This document shows positions 30,007-40,585 of a DNA stretch of 64,000 nucleotides, piece after piece. The DNA is from an uncultured Collinsella sp. GTDB taxonomy: Bacteria > Actinomycetota > Coriobacteriia > Coriobacteriales > Coriobacteriaceae. The stretch spans positions 1-64,000 of the forward strand of contig CAUESV010000008.1 of assembly GCA_959020715.1 (NCBI GenBank), given 5' to 3'. The notes beneath the pieces are model-generated. The model saw only the letters and a list, made by a program, of their open reading frames with translations, searched no databases and was not told where the DNA came from. A program made the translations under genes and the position numbers. Numbering within the stretch: the first letter of the stretch is position 1; every line of letters starts with the position of its first letter.

Positions 30007-31512
30007 TTATGCCCGCGCGTCCGAAGCAGAACGGCAAGATGATGTGCCAGATGTAGCCGCAGCGTCGACCGGTCCGCCGTTCGGTAGAACGGCGGAACCA
30101 TCGTCGGCGAAATTCCAGCCAGCCAGGCGGTCCTTCGCGGTGTCGATGTCCAGGTAGTTCTCCTCGCCGTCCATGAGTCGCGTAAAGGCGGTAAAGAGAT
30201 AGTGGGCATCGGTGGGGCCAGGCGAGGCCTCGGGGTGGTACTGGACCGAGAAGCACGGGGCGTCGAGCAGCTGGATGCCCTCGGCGGTGCCGTCGTTGAG
30301 GTTCACATGTGTTAGGCGAATGCGGCCGAATCGCTCGTTCATCACGACCGGCGCGATTCCGCGGCGCACCCAGACGCGCAGATCTCCATCGGCCGCATGC
30401 TCGGTCTCGCCGCCGGAAAGCTCGGGGACAAGCTTGCCCAAGCTGGGGAACAGCAGGCCAAAGCCATGGTTTTGTGCGGTGATCTCCACGCGACGGCTTA
30501 CCAGGTTCATGACCGGCTGGTTGCCACCGCGGTGACCGAACTTAAGCTTTTCCATCTGGGCGCCGCAGGCCAGGCTGATCATCTGGTGACCAAGACAAAT
30601 ACCAAAGACCGGCACCTTGCCGATCAGCTGCTGCACCTGCTCGTAGGTCTCCACCACGGCGTCGGGGTCGCCGGGGCCGTTGGACAAAAAGACGCCATCG
30701 GGATTCATGTCGAGCACCTCACTCGCGGGCGTATCCCACGGCACGACAGTAAGGTCGCAGCCGGCGCGGACAAGGCCCTCCAGAATGCCGCGCTTGACGC
30801 CGCAGTCGTAGGCAACCACTTTGTGGCAGGCAGGAGCGGCAGGGGCAAGCGCAAAGTCATGCGTAGCGGGCAGGTCGCTCGCAGTAAAGGCATGGGGCTC
30901 GGGGCAGCTCACGGTCTTGACCAAGTTCTCGCCCACCAACGTGGGGGCTGCGGCCAGACGCTCGGCAAGTTCGTCGACGTCAAAGACCTCGGTCGAGATA
31001 ATGCCCATCTTGGAGCCGTTGTCCCGCAGGTGGCGCACCAGAGCGCGGGTGTCGACGCCCTCGATGGCGACGATACCGTGGGCGCGCAGGTACTCCGGCA
31101 CGCTTTCGGCAGAACGCCAGTTAGAAGGCGTGGCGCACATGTCGCGTACGATCATGCCGCGCATGGCCGGAGCGCTCGCAGGGCGAGCGGCGTCACCGGG
31201 GAAGGCCGACTGGACGTCAGTCTCATCGATACCGTAGTTGCCGATCTGCGGATAGGTCATGGTTACGATTTGGCCGGCATAGCTCGGATCGGTCATAACC
31301 TCAAAATAGCCCTCAAGCGAGGTGTTGAAGCAGACTTCGCCGGTCGCGGTGCCCTCGGCACCGCATGCACGGCCATAAAAAATGGTCCCATCCTCAAGGT
31401 ACAGGATGCAGGGACCGCAGGTGCCCTTGCTAGTTTTGGCCAGCATGCGCTGGCAAAGCTCGCTGGGCGCGAAGGTGCGGGCAGCAGTGCCCGCAGTATG
31501 GTTGTTCGCCAT
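30007..31512 (-). CDS. carA: Carbamoyl-phosphate synthase small subunit, extended
   Basis: A 501-residue glutaminase subunit, well above the usual ~360-390. The CPSase_sm domain (YLEDGTIFYGRACGAEG; MTYPQIGNYG) is followed by a class I glutaminase with nucleophile Cys in PVFGICLGHQM and His-Glu in VQYHPEASPGP. Extra length comes from a ~30-residue N-terminal stretch, an insertion between QNHGFGLLFP and VNLNDGTAEG, and a ~50-residue tail after the TAFTRLMDG end. The tail DNA contains a hairpin (~30069-30098). AAGGAG precedes ATG 31512; a small hairpin (31524-31541) sits just before it. Confidence 0.93.
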   Translation of the reverse strand: MANNHTAGTAARTFAPSELCQRMLAKTSKGTCGPCILYLEDGTIFYGRACGAEGTATGEVCFNTSLEGYFEVMTDPSYAGQIVTMTYPQIGNYGIDETDVQSAFPGDAARPASAPAMRGMIVRDMCATPSNWRSAESVPEYLRAHGIVAIEGVDTRALVRHLRDNGSKMGIISTEVFDVDELAERLAAAPTLVGENLVKTVSCPEPHAFTASDLPATHDFALAPAAPACHKVVAYDCGVKRGILEGLVRAGCDLTVVPWDTPASEVLDMNPDGVFLSNGPGDPDAVVETYEQVQQLIGKVPVFGICLGHQMISLACGAQMEKLKFGHRGGNQPVMNLVSRRVEITAQNHGFGLLFPSLGKLVPELSGGETEHAADGDLRVWVRRGIAPVVMNERFGRIRLTHVNLNDGTAEGIQLLDAPCFSVQYHPEASPGPTDAHYLFTAFTRLMDGEENYLDIDTAKDRLAGWNFADDGSAVLPNGGPVDAAATSGTSSCRSASDARA

Positions 31513-31676
31513 AATTCTCCTTCCCGGTCTCTCCGGACCGGCTTAAAGGTTGGTAGTTAGGCCTTGCGGTATTTTAACCACAAGTATGCGCCATGGCGTT
31601 AATTTCATCGAAATGTTTACGAAATGATGATTATGACTTTCTATGCATAATGATTTTTCTGGGACGGGGATTAAAA

Positions 31677-31713
31677 ATCATCCCGCGTGGGCTTGTGGCT
31701 CACGCGGGATGAT
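31677..31713 (-). terminator. Terminator after the exporter operon
   Basis: Minus strand atcatcccgcgtg / cacgcgggatgat followed by ttttta; 7 bp past the stop of the 319-residue protein. Confidence 0.85.
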
Positions 31714-31719
31714 GGCGTC

Positions 31720-32679
31720 TTATTTGTCCTGCTCCAGCAGATCGGACGGTGTGCGGTCGGGCTTGCCGCCGCGGAAGATCTCGCGGCCGTGCAGGCGATG
31801 CTCCAGGTCACGTTCGGCCTTTTCTTCCGTGATCTTGGTCTGGCTCACCGCCGGGTCCTCAATCAGCGACGACACCGAGTTCACCTGCTTTTGGATGCGC
31901 TCGGCAATCGTGTCGTCCATGCTCACGATACGCATCTTCCAGTCGATACTCGTAGCATTTGACGAGCTCTTGGTCCACACGAACGTCAGAATGGCGCTCT
32001 GATGGCCCCGTGCGGGAAACATGCCAAAGAAGGAATCATGCTGGATATTGCTGTCCTCATCGATATAGGCGTGTACGTTGTACACCACGCGGTCGATCTT
32101 ATCGTTGAGCAACGCGTTGGTCGCAAGTGCCGCGGCCTGGATCTGCCCGTTGGACAGCAGCTCAAGCTCGTTGGCAGACGATGTGTCCAACACCGTCACC
32201 TCGACCGTACCCGTGCGCTCGTCCGCCTCGTCGACGCTAAAGTCGAGCGGGAACTGCGTAAAGCCGTTACCCCACTCAAGGCCGCCCTTCAGTGCCGTGG
32301 AGACGGTATCCACCGAAACGCTCTCGGACAGGTTGGCAGTGTTCAAGCGGCGCATCACGCCGTAGCCGATCTGCATGCCCACGATCAGCACCAGAATGCC
32401 AATGACCACGGCCATGGCGGTCTTCGTAATGGTATGGCTCACCTGTGAGCCCGAAGGGTCGTCCTCGGACAGCGGGTCAACCTGCTTTGTCTGGCTTGCG
32501 CGATCTTCGCTGCGAAGCTGCGCCAGCGCCGCCTTGTCGCCGCGCTTGACCGCAGCCTCTTTTTCGCGCATGCGCTCGGTGCGCTTTTTGGCAAGCGTCG
32601 GATCCAAAACGCCGGATGCGTCGATCTCGGAGAATAACTCCGTCACTTCTTCCGGAGTCAAAGGGTTCTTCTCAGCCAT
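31720..32679 (-). CDS. Membrane-anchored protein of unknown function
   Basis: A 319-residue protein with a charged N-terminal ~80 residues (Lys/Glu/Arg-rich, cytoplasmic), one hydrophobic helix ~88-108 (TAMAVVIGILVLIVGMQIGYGV) and an external domain (~115-280) with mixed strands. The tail is charged (EKAERDLEHRLHGREIF). I do not recognise a named domain. It starts 19 bp after the ABC exporter stop on the same strand and precedes a terminator, so it may partner with or be regulated with that exporter. Confidence 0.75.
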   Translation of the reverse strand: MAEKNPLTPEEVTELFSEIDASGVLDPTLAKKRTERMREKEAAVKRGDKAALAQLRSEDRASQTKQVDPLSEDDPSGSQVSHTITKTAMAVVIGILVLIVGMQIGYGVMRRLNTANLSESVSVDTVSTALKGGLEWGNGFTQFPLDFSVDEADERTGTVEVTVLDTSSANELELLSNGQIQAAALATNALLNDKIDRVVYNVHAYIDEDSNIQHDSFFGMFPARGHQSAILTFVWTKSSSNATSIDWKMRIVSMDDTIAERIQKQVNSVSSLIEDPAVSQTKITEEKAERDLEHRLHGREIFRGGKPDRTPSDLLEQDK

Positions 32680-32698
32680 ATACTTCCTGTCATATCAA

Positions 32699-34474
32699 TC
32701 AGTCGAGCTCGTGCGCGCGCGCACCTTCGAACTGCATTCGATAGTAACGGGCATAGGTGCCGCCACGGGCGAGAAGCTGCTCGTGCGTGCCACGTTCCAC
32801 AACGCGACCATGCTCGACGGTCGCAATCTCGTCGGCATGTTTAATGGTCGAGAGACGATGAGCGATGATGATCGTGGTGCGACCGCGCGCCAGGCGCTCG
32901 AGCGACTCCTGCACCGCCTCCTCGCTCTCGTTATCCAAAGCGCTCGTCGCCTCGTCCAGAATCAGGATCTTGGGGTTCTTGAGAAAAACACGCGCAATGG
33001 CTACGCGCTGCTTCTGGCCGCCCGAAAGACGGCTGCCGCGCTCGCCCACGACCGTGTCGTAGCCCTGCGGCAGCGACTCAATGAAGGCATCGATATTGGC
33101 GCGGCGGGAGGCCTCGACGACCTCTTCTGCCGTGGCGCCCGGCTTGCCGTAGGCAATGTTCTCGCCAATCGTACCGTCAAACAGGTAGACGTCCTGCTGC
33201 ACCAGGCCAATGGCGCGGCGCAGACTCTGTTGCGTCACGTCGCGCACGTCCTGCCCGTCGATGCTGATGGATCCGTCAGCCACGTCGTAAAAGCGCGGCA
33301 GCAGCGAACACGTTGTGGACTTGCCACCGCCCGAGGGGCCAACCAGGGCAATGGTCTGGCCGGGCTTGATAGACAGGTCCATGTGGTCGATCACGGGACG
33401 AGCCTCTTCGCTGCCGCCCACGCCCAACTCAACATCCTCGTAGCTAAAGCACACGTCGCGATATTCAACCGCGCCGGCCGTCACCTGCAGGTCCGCGGCA
33501 TCCGGCTTATCCTGGATATCCGGGGCGGTCGAAAGCACCTCGTCCATGCGCTTAAAGCCGGCGATGGCCTTCTGATACGTCTCAGCCGAGTTCACAAGCG
33601 TCTCGAGCGGGGTGCAGAACAGTGAAATGTAAAGCGCGAAGGTCGCCATATCGACCGCCTGCAGCTGTCCCTGGGCGACCAGCCAGCCGCCCAGCAGCAC
33701 TACGATCACATAGAGCACGCCCGAGAGCAGGCCATACGCCGCAGTGTAGACGCCCATGGCGTGATACATATTCTCCTTGGACGAAAGATAGCGGTCGTTA
33801 GAGGCGCGGAACTTGGAGCGCTCAGCCTCCTCGTTCGCAAAACTCTTTACCACGCGCATGCCCGCCAGCGAATCCTGCAGCTGCGCATTGATGCCGCTGA
33901 TCTTTTTGCGGTTATCGCTAAAGACCTCGCGCATGCGCATATTCTGCCAAAACATAATGACCGCGAACACCACCGTCACCACAGCCATGGCGAGCGCAAG
34001 CACCGGCGCGATGGTAAATAGGATCACAAACGAACCGATGATCTCGATGCCGCAAATAATGATCCACTCGGGCACGTGATGCGCCGCCTCGCAGATATCG
34101 AACAGGTCGTTGACCACGCGGCTCATCATGTCGCCCGAGCTGTTGCGATCGAAATACGCAAAGCTAAAGCGCTCATACTGGTCGAACAGGTCCTCGCGCA
34201 TTTTGGACTCCATACGCGCGCCCATCACGTGACCCCAATAGCTCACAAAATAGCGGCAGGCGCAGCGGACGGCATACATCAGCACCAAGCCCACCGCAAT
34301 CATGCCGAGCGCCTGCATAATGGCAGCCTGACCCTGAGTAAACAGCCCACCGGTCAAATTGCGCAGAATAATGGGGAACGCCAGGTCAATGGCGGCAAGC
34401 ACCAGAGCACAAACAGTATCAGCAACAAAAAGCCCCATCTGGGGCTCGTAATAAGACAGAAAACGCTTCAGCAT
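32699..34474 (-). CDS. ABC exporter, fused permease and ATPase
   Basis: A 591-residue half-exporter. About six membrane helices in residues 1-310 are followed by an ATPase with Walker A VGPSGGGKST (~382), signature LSGGQKQ (~489), Walker B ILILDEATSALD (~507-518) and switch His in IAHRLST. YFDRNSSGDMMSRVVND matches the cytoplasmic coupling region. It works as a dimer, either homodimer or with a subunit elsewhere. Substrate (lipid, drug or peptide) is not readable. Followed 19 bp on by the unknown membrane protein. Confidence 0.92.
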   Translation of the reverse strand: MLKRFLSYYEPQMGLFVADTVCALVLAAIDLAFPIILRNLTGGLFTQGQAAIMQALGMIAVGLVLMYAVRCACRYFVSYWGHVMGARMESKMREDLFDQYERFSFAYFDRNSSGDMMSRVVNDLFDICEAAHHVPEWIIICGIEIIGSFVILFTIAPVLALAMAVVTVVFAVIMFWQNMRMREVFSDNRKKISGINAQLQDSLAGMRVVKSFANEEAERSKFRASNDRYLSSKENMYHAMGVYTAAYGLLSGVLYVIVVLLGGWLVAQGQLQAVDMATFALYISLFCTPLETLVNSAETYQKAIAGFKRMDEVLSTAPDIQDKPDAADLQVTAGAVEYRDVCFSYEDVELGVGGSEEARPVIDHMDLSIKPGQTIALVGPSGGGKSTTCSLLPRFYDVADGSISIDGQDVRDVTQQSLRRAIGLVQQDVYLFDGTIGENIAYGKPGATAEEVVEASRRANIDAFIESLPQGYDTVVGERGSRLSGGQKQRVAIARVFLKNPKILILDEATSALDNESEEAVQESLERLARGRTTIIIAHRLSTIKHADEIATVEHGRVVERGTHEQLLARGGTYARYYRMQFEGARAHELD

Positions 34475-34505
34475 GTGATCCTCAAAGAAATGTCAGCAAC
34501 GTAAG

Positions 34506-34544
34506 GCCCTGGGACAAAACAATCAGTAATATTTGTCCCAGGGC
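34506..34544. repeat. Palindrome with GGGACA core between NUDIX and exporter genes
   Basis: gccctgggacaaa (34506-34518) and tttgtcccagggc (34532-34544) are exact inverted copies. No clear T-tract follows on the minus strand. Confidence 0.65.
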
Positions 34545-34556
34545 TATCCCCACTCG

Positions 34557-35252
34557 TTAAAGCTCCGCGCCCCCAAGGCGGTGCGCGATGCTATCGCAGG
34601 CCAAGGCGCCTACAACGGTCTTGGCGTCTTCGATCTTGCCGTCGAGCACGGCGTCAATCAGCTCGTGCAGCGGCACCAGGTCCACGTTGACAAACTCGTC
34701 ATCATCGGGGTTGGGCGCATCAAACTCGAGCATGGTAGCCAAGTAGATGTGAATGATCTCATCGCAAAAACCGCAGGACGTGACAATCGACGTCAAAAAG
34801 CGAATGCGGCCAGCCCTAAAGCCCGTCTCCTCATGCAGCTCGCGCTTGGCACAATCGAGCGGGTCCTCGCCTGGATCGAGCTTGCCGGCGGGAATCTCGA
34901 CCGTCACGCGGTCGATGGCGGTGCGGTACTGACGCACCAGTACGATCTTGCCGCTCTCGGTCAGTGCCACAACGGCCGCCGCGCCCGGATGGCGAACGAT
35001 ATCGCGGGCGCTGCGGCGACCGTTGGGCAGCTCAACCTCAAGACGGTTGACGTCGAGGATCTTGCCCTTCCAGGCGCACTCCTCCGAAAGAATCTTCTCG
35101 TGCAGCTCGGCATCGTGCGGGTCGTCGTCACCCAGCACCAGCGCCGGCTCGTCAGCGACCTCGCCACCAGGCTCGCCCTCGGCGTGCCCATACATGCGGC
35201 TGTCCTCTTCGACGATCTGCGCGTCCACGAGCTCTTCGTTCTTCTCGTCCAT
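34557..35252 (-). CDS. NUDIX hydrolase, ADP-ribose pyrophosphatase type
   Basis: A 231-residue protein from ATG 35252, favoured over ATG 35261, which abuts the GAGG. Residues ~1-50 are an acidic extension. The NUDIX domain follows with the box at 123-147: G(KLDPG)E...(K)RELHEETG with all conserved Glu residues. The IRFLTSIVTSCGFCDEIIHIYLA segment fits ADP-sugar pyrophosphatases. It sits 21 bp after purD on the same strand. Confidence 0.9.
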   Translation of the reverse strand: MDEKNEELVDAQIVEEDSRMYGHAEGEPGGEVADEPALVLGDDDPHDAELHEKILSEECAWKGKILDVNRLEVELPNGRRSARDIVRHPGAAAVVALTESGKIVLVRQYRTAIDRVTVEIPAGKLDPGEDPLDCAKRELHEETGFRAGRIRFLTSIVTSCGFCDEIIHIYLATMLEFDAPNPDDDEFVNVDLVPLHELIDAVLDGKIEDAKTVVGALACDSIAHRLGGAEL

Positions 35253-35273
35253 CCGTCTCATTCCTCTCGGATT

Positions 35274-36578
35274 TTAGGCATCCCAGGCGTCGCGGCCACG
35301 CAGCGCGCGCAGGCCGATGTCGTGACGCAGGGTCTTGCCCTCAAAATCAATCTTCTCGCAGGCATCGTAAGCAAGGTTGCGAGCGTTCTCAAACGTGTCG
35401 CCCAGCGCGGTCACGGCAAGCACGCGGCCACCGTTGGTCACGAGCTGACCATCCACCACGGCGGTGCCGGCATGGTACACGGTCACGTTCTCCATGGCCT
35501 CGGCGTCGGCGATGCCGGTGATGACTTTGCCCTTCTCATAGCTGCCGGGGTAGCCCGCGCTCGTCAGGACAACGGCCACGGCCCACTCGTCACGCCAATC
35601 GAGCTCAATCTGGTCGAGCTCGCAGTTAGCGCAGGCAAGCATGACCTCGACTAGGTCATTCTTAAGGCGCGGCAGCACGACCTGAGTCTCGGGATCACCA
35701 AAGCGGGCATTGAACTCCAGTACCTTGGGACCGGCAGGCGTGAGCATAAAGCCACCGTACAGGCAGCCGCGGTAATCGATACCCTCGGCAGCGAGCTCGG
35801 CCACGGTCTGCTCCATGACCTTCACCATGGTGGCGTGCTCCTCGTCAGTCACGATGGGCACCGGGCTGTAGACGCCCATGCCGCCGGTGTTGGGGCCCTT
35901 GTCGCCCTCGAGCGCGCGCTTGTGGTCCTGCGAGGTAGCCATGGGGCGCACGGTCTTGCCGTCGGTAAAGGCAAGCAGCGAGCACTCGGGACCGGTCAGC
36001 ATCTCCTCGATGACCACGGTATTGCCGGCATCGCCAAAGGTGCCGCCAAAGCACTCGCGCACGGCCTCCTCGGCCTGCTCAAGTTCGGTCGCCACGATAA
36101 CGCCCTTGCCCGCGGCAAGGCCGTCGGCCTTGACGACCAGCGGGGCGCCCTGCTCGTGCACGTAGGCGAGAGCCGAAGCCTCGTCGGTAAACGAGCCGTA
36201 GGCTGCCGTCGGGATACCGGCGCGCTCCATGAGCTGCTTGGAGAACAGCTTGGAGCCCTCCATCTGGGCGCCCTCGGCACCCGGGCCAAAGCAGGGAATG
36301 CCCGCCGCGCGGACGGCATCGGCAACGCCCGCCACGAGCGGAGCCTCGGGGCCAATCACGACGAGTCCGCATCCATGGCTCTGGGCAAACGCCGCCACGG
36401 CCACAGGATCGCAATCGTCGAGAACCACGTTCTCGCCGCAGCTCGCGGTGCCGCCGTTACCCGGCGCGATGTAGAGCTTGCCGGCGCGCGGTGATGCTGC
36501 GAGCTTGGCTGCCAAAGCATGCTCACGGCCGCCGCTGCCCAACAACAGGATGTCGATGGTTTGAGTGTCCGCCTTCAA
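35274..36578 (-). CDS. purD: Phosphoribosylamine-glycine ligase
   Basis: A 434-residue ATP-grasp enzyme, second step of purine synthesis. Start taken as TTG 36578, six bases after gaggagg; no ATG fits. Recognisable parts: LLLGSGGREHALAAKLAASP near the N-terminus, VIGPEAPLVAGVAD, the ATP-grasp KADGLAAGKGVIVA, and NTGGMGVYSP plus EFNARFGDPETQ near the metal site. Length matches the family (~425). It lies between purA and the NUDIX gene. Confidence 0.95.
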   Translation of the reverse strand: MKADTQTIDILLLGSGGREHALAAKLAASPRAGKLYIAPGNGGTASCGENVVLDDCDPVAVAAFAQSHGCGLVVIGPEAPLVAGVADAVRAAGIPCFGPGAEGAQMEGSKLFSKQLMERAGIPTAAYGSFTDEASALAYVHEQGAPLVVKADGLAAGKGVIVATELEQAEEAVRECFGGTFGDAGNTVVIEEMLTGPECSLLAFTDGKTVRPMATSQDHKRALEGDKGPNTGGMGVYSPVPIVTDEEHATMVKVMEQTVAELAAEGIDYRGCLYGGFMLTPAGPKVLEFNARFGDPETQVVLPRLKNDLVEVMLACANCELDQIELDWRDEWAVAVVLTSAGYPGSYEKGKVITGIADAEAMENVTVYHAGTAVVDGQLVTNGGRVLAVTALGDTFENARNLAYDACEKIDFEGKTLRHDIGLRALRGRDAWDA

Positions 36579-36632
36579 GGGTGCCTCCTCTATGGATGAA
36601 TGGCCCGCTCCGCGCGAGCCCTTTGCAAGCAA

Positions 36633-36674
36633 ATATACCCCTCGGCCGCCCGTCTGGGCTGCAAAGGGGTATAT
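36633..36674 (-). terminator. Hairpin after purA
   Basis: atatacccc and ggggtatat flank a GC-rich centre, with a short T-run on the minus strand. It lies between the purA stop and the purD start. Confidence 0.5.
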
Positions 36675-36695
36675 CGCAATAACCGTATAAACCGA

Positions 36696-37982
<1,287 letters not shown>

Positions 37983-38075
37983 GTTTACTCCTTACATTCA
38001 TGGACTGTCTACGTGCCACGCCGGCACGCAGAAGCACAAAACATTCCCAGTATACCCGTGCAACGGGCGCCTGTC

Positions 38076-39467
38076 CTACTCCTCGGTATGCGCCCCATCA
38101 AGCTCATAGAACTTGGTGGATGCCGGCAGGAACATCAGGTCGACGTCACCGATCGGGCCCGAACGGTTCTTGGCCACGACGATACGCGTAACGCCCTCGT
38201 CGGGTCGATCGTCACGCGAGGCCTCGGCCTCATCGGCGGAGCGGTCCAAGAACATAACAATGTCAGCGTCCTGCTCGATGGAGCCCGATTCACGCAGGTC
38301 GGACAGCTGCGGGCGCTTGCCGGTGCGGGATTCGACCTGACGCGACAGCTGCGATAGCGCGATCAGCGGAATCTTGAGCTCCTTGGCCATGATCTTTAAA
38401 CCACGCGACATCTCGGAAACCTCGACGGTACGGCTCTCGGAACGACGCCCCGGCGGAGGACTCACCAGCTGCAGGTAGTCCAGGATAATGATGGCCTTCT
38501 CCTTGTTGTGGAGCATGCGGCGGCTCTTGGCGCGGATCTCGGTCACCGTGGTGCCGGGCGTATCGTCAATCAGAATATCGAGCTTGGACAAGGTCTGCGT
38601 GGCCTCGTTGATATTGGCCCACTGCTCGGGGCTAATGCGGCCCGTACGGAAGTCACTGATTGAAATCATGGCGTAGGCGCAAATCAGGCGCTGCGCGATT
38701 TCCTTGCCCGACATCTCCAGAGAGAAGAAGCCGACGGTATAACCAGCGGCGGCAGCGTTGAGCGCCAGATTCAGGGCGAACGACGTCTTACCTACAGCAG
38801 GACGGGCGCCGATAATGATGAGCTGACCCTCGCGAAAACCCATGAGCATGCGGTCGAGCGACGGGAAGCCCGTGGGCACGCCCGCAGCCTGGCCACCGGC
38901 CTGGCACACTTCCTCAGCCTCGTTATAGGCCTCGACCATAAACTCGGTCAACGTCTTGTAGCTCGACTTGACCTCGCGCGCCGTGACCTTGAGCAGCTTG
39001 CTCTCGGCCAGCTCCACGACCTCCTTGGTGTCGGTAGGGGCGTTATAGGCCAGCGCGTTGATCTCGTTGGTGGCACCAATCAGCTCGCGCAGCATCGAGT
39101 CGCGACGGACGATGGCGGCATGGTGCTGCCAGTTCACGAGCGACAGGGTCTGACCCATCAGCTCCAAAATGTAGGCCTCGCCGCCCACGGCATCGAGCTT
39201 GTTGATGCTGCGCAGGTAATCGATCAGTGAGATGGAGTCGATGGGAATGCGGCTGTTGTACATATCGACCATCGCGGTGTAGATGGTCTTATGAATGGGC
39301 CGGTAGAAGTCATCGGGCTGCAGCTCGACCTGGGCCTCTTCGACCACCTCGGGCGAGAGCAGCATAGCAGCCAGTACGTTGGCCTCTGCATCTTGGTTTT
39401 GGGGGAGACCCAGCTTGGAACCACGGTCCTCGACCGTCAGCCCCGTCTCCCTATCGTCATATGCCAT
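38076..39467 (-). CDS. dnaB: Replicative DNA helicase
   Basis: A 463-residue hexameric helicase from ATG 39467, chosen because GAGG lies seven bases upstream; two other ATGs lie four and two codons earlier. N-terminal primase-interaction domain (~25-150; LPQNQDAEANVLAAMLL), linker, then RecA domain (~185-455) with Walker A ARPAVGKTSF, Walker B IIILDYLQL and QLSRQVESR arginine-finger region. No intein is present. It follows rplI, part of the rpsF-ssb-rpsR-rplI-dnaB order. Confidence 0.96.
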   Translation of the reverse strand: MAYDDRETGLTVEDRGSKLGLPQNQDAEANVLAAMLLSPEVVEEAQVELQPDDFYRPIHKTIYTAMVDMYNSRIPIDSISLIDYLRSINKLDAVGGEAYILELMGQTLSLVNWQHHAAIVRRDSMLRELIGATNEINALAYNAPTDTKEVVELAESKLLKVTAREVKSSYKTLTEFMVEAYNEAEEVCQAGGQAAGVPTGFPSLDRMLMGFREGQLIIIGARPAVGKTSFALNLALNAAAAGYTVGFFSLEMSGKEIAQRLICAYAMISISDFRTGRISPEQWANINEATQTLSKLDILIDDTPGTTVTEIRAKSRRMLHNKEKAIIILDYLQLVSPPPGRRSESRTVEVSEMSRGLKIMAKELKIPLIALSQLSRQVESRTGKRPQLSDLRESGSIEQDADIVMFLDRSADEAEASRDDRPDEGVTRIVVAKNRSGPIGDVDLMFLPASTKFYELDGAHTEE

Positions 39468-39629
39468 GAGCATCCTCATTCATATCGCTTGCGAGCATCC
39501 ATAGTATCAGCCGCGGCTATAAATCGAGCCGCGCCTTGGCAATCATCACCGAACCAAACGGATGAACGGTCCCATACACGGGACCGCATCTCAATGACTG
39601 CCACGACACTCACCCAGCGCAAAAAATAA

Positions 39630-39659
39630 AAGGACGCCCTGGTCTCCCAGAGCGCCCTT
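39630..39659 (-). terminator. Terminator after rplI
   Basis: Minus strand aagggcgctctgg, short loop, ccagggcgtcctt, then ttatttttt. It separates rplI from dnaB. Confidence 0.8.
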
Positions 39660-39691
39660 CTTAGAACAAGATTGTTGCGTTGCAGCAAATG

Positions 39692-40231
39692 CTACTCGGC
39701 AGCAGCCTCGGTCTCGACCTCGGCGGTCTCGGCCTCGGCGACCTCAGCGGTCTCCTCAACCTCAGCCTCGGCAGCGAGCTCCTCGGCGGTAACGCCGACG
39801 AGAACGACAACCTCGGCCTTGATCTCGCGGTACAGCGAGATAGCGACGGTGTGGGCACCGGCAACCTTGATGGGCTTACCGAGCTCGACGCGCTTGCGGT
39901 CGATGTCCATACCGAGCTGATCCTTGATGGCGTCAGCGATCATAGCGGCGGTAACGGAGCCAAAGAGGATGCCCTCGTCGCCAACCTTGACGTCAACGGT
40001 GACCTGCTTGCCCTCGAAGGCAGCCTTGGTCTCGTTGGCGGTAGCCAGACGGACGGCCTCGCGCTTGGCGATGTTGTTGCGACGCTCGTCAAGCTGCTTG
40101 AGGTTGCCCTTGGTGGCGGCAACAGCGAGCTTCTTGGGGAACAGGAAGTTCTCAGCGTAACCCTGAGCGACCTCTACGACGTCACCCTCGCCGCCCTTGC
40201 CCTTGATCTCATCGAGAAGAATAACCTTCAT
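39692..40231 (-). CDS. rplI: 50S ribosomal protein L9 with acidic tail
   Basis: A 179-residue bL9. N-terminal MKVILLDEIKGKGGEGDVVEVAQGYAENFLFP is the rRNA-binding domain, a long helix follows, and the C-terminal domain ends near VVVLVGVT (~150). About 30 additional residues are Ala/Glu/Thr/Val repeats (AEVEETAEVAEAETAEVE), absent from typical 148-residue L9. It is 15 bp after rpsR. Confidence 0.96.
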   Translation of the reverse strand: MKVILLDEIKGKGGEGDVVEVAQGYAENFLFPKKLAVAATKGNLKQLDERRNNIAKREAVRLATANETKAAFEGKQVTVDVKVGDEGILFGSVTAAMIADAIKDQLGMDIDRKRVELGKPIKVAGAHTVAISLYREIKAEVVVLVGVTAEELAAEAEVEETAEVAEAETAEVETEAAAE

Positions 40232-40246
40232 GATGCGTCTCCCTTC

Positions 40247-40513
40247 TTAGCCGCGGTCGCGGTTGCCACGAGAGGAAACCACGGGGACGGTGTACGGCAG
40301 GAGAGCCATCTCGCGGGCTCGCTTGATGGCGTTGGCGATGTCATGCTGATGCTGCGTGCAAGCGCCAGTGACGCGACGGGGCTTGATCTTGCCACGGTCG
40401 GTCATGTACTTACGGAGAAGCTGAGTGTCCTTATAGTCGATGAACTCAGTGTTCTCCTTGCAGAACTGGCAGTACTTACGACGCGGCTGACGTGCAGAAT
40501 AATCATTAGCCAT
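40247..40513 (-). CDS. rpsR: 30S ribosomal protein S18
   Basis: An 88-residue bS18 from ATG 40513, with gaaagg nine bases upstream. RRKYCQFCKEN, IDYKDTQLLRKYM and GKIKPRRVTGACTQHQ are diagnostic; S18 binds S6 and 16S rRNA in the platform. CxxC near the start suggests a zinc-type form. Between ssb (72 bp) and rplI. Confidence 0.97.
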   Translation of the reverse strand: MANDYSARQPRRKYCQFCKENTEFIDYKDTQLLRKYMTDRGKIKPRRVTGACTQHQHDIANAIKRAREMALLPYTVPVVSSRGNRDRG

Positions 40514-40585
40514 GTCAAAATACCTTTCATTTGGCAACTTCGGCGAGCCGAAGCCGCCTCTCACTCAAAAATAGGTGAACAACCC

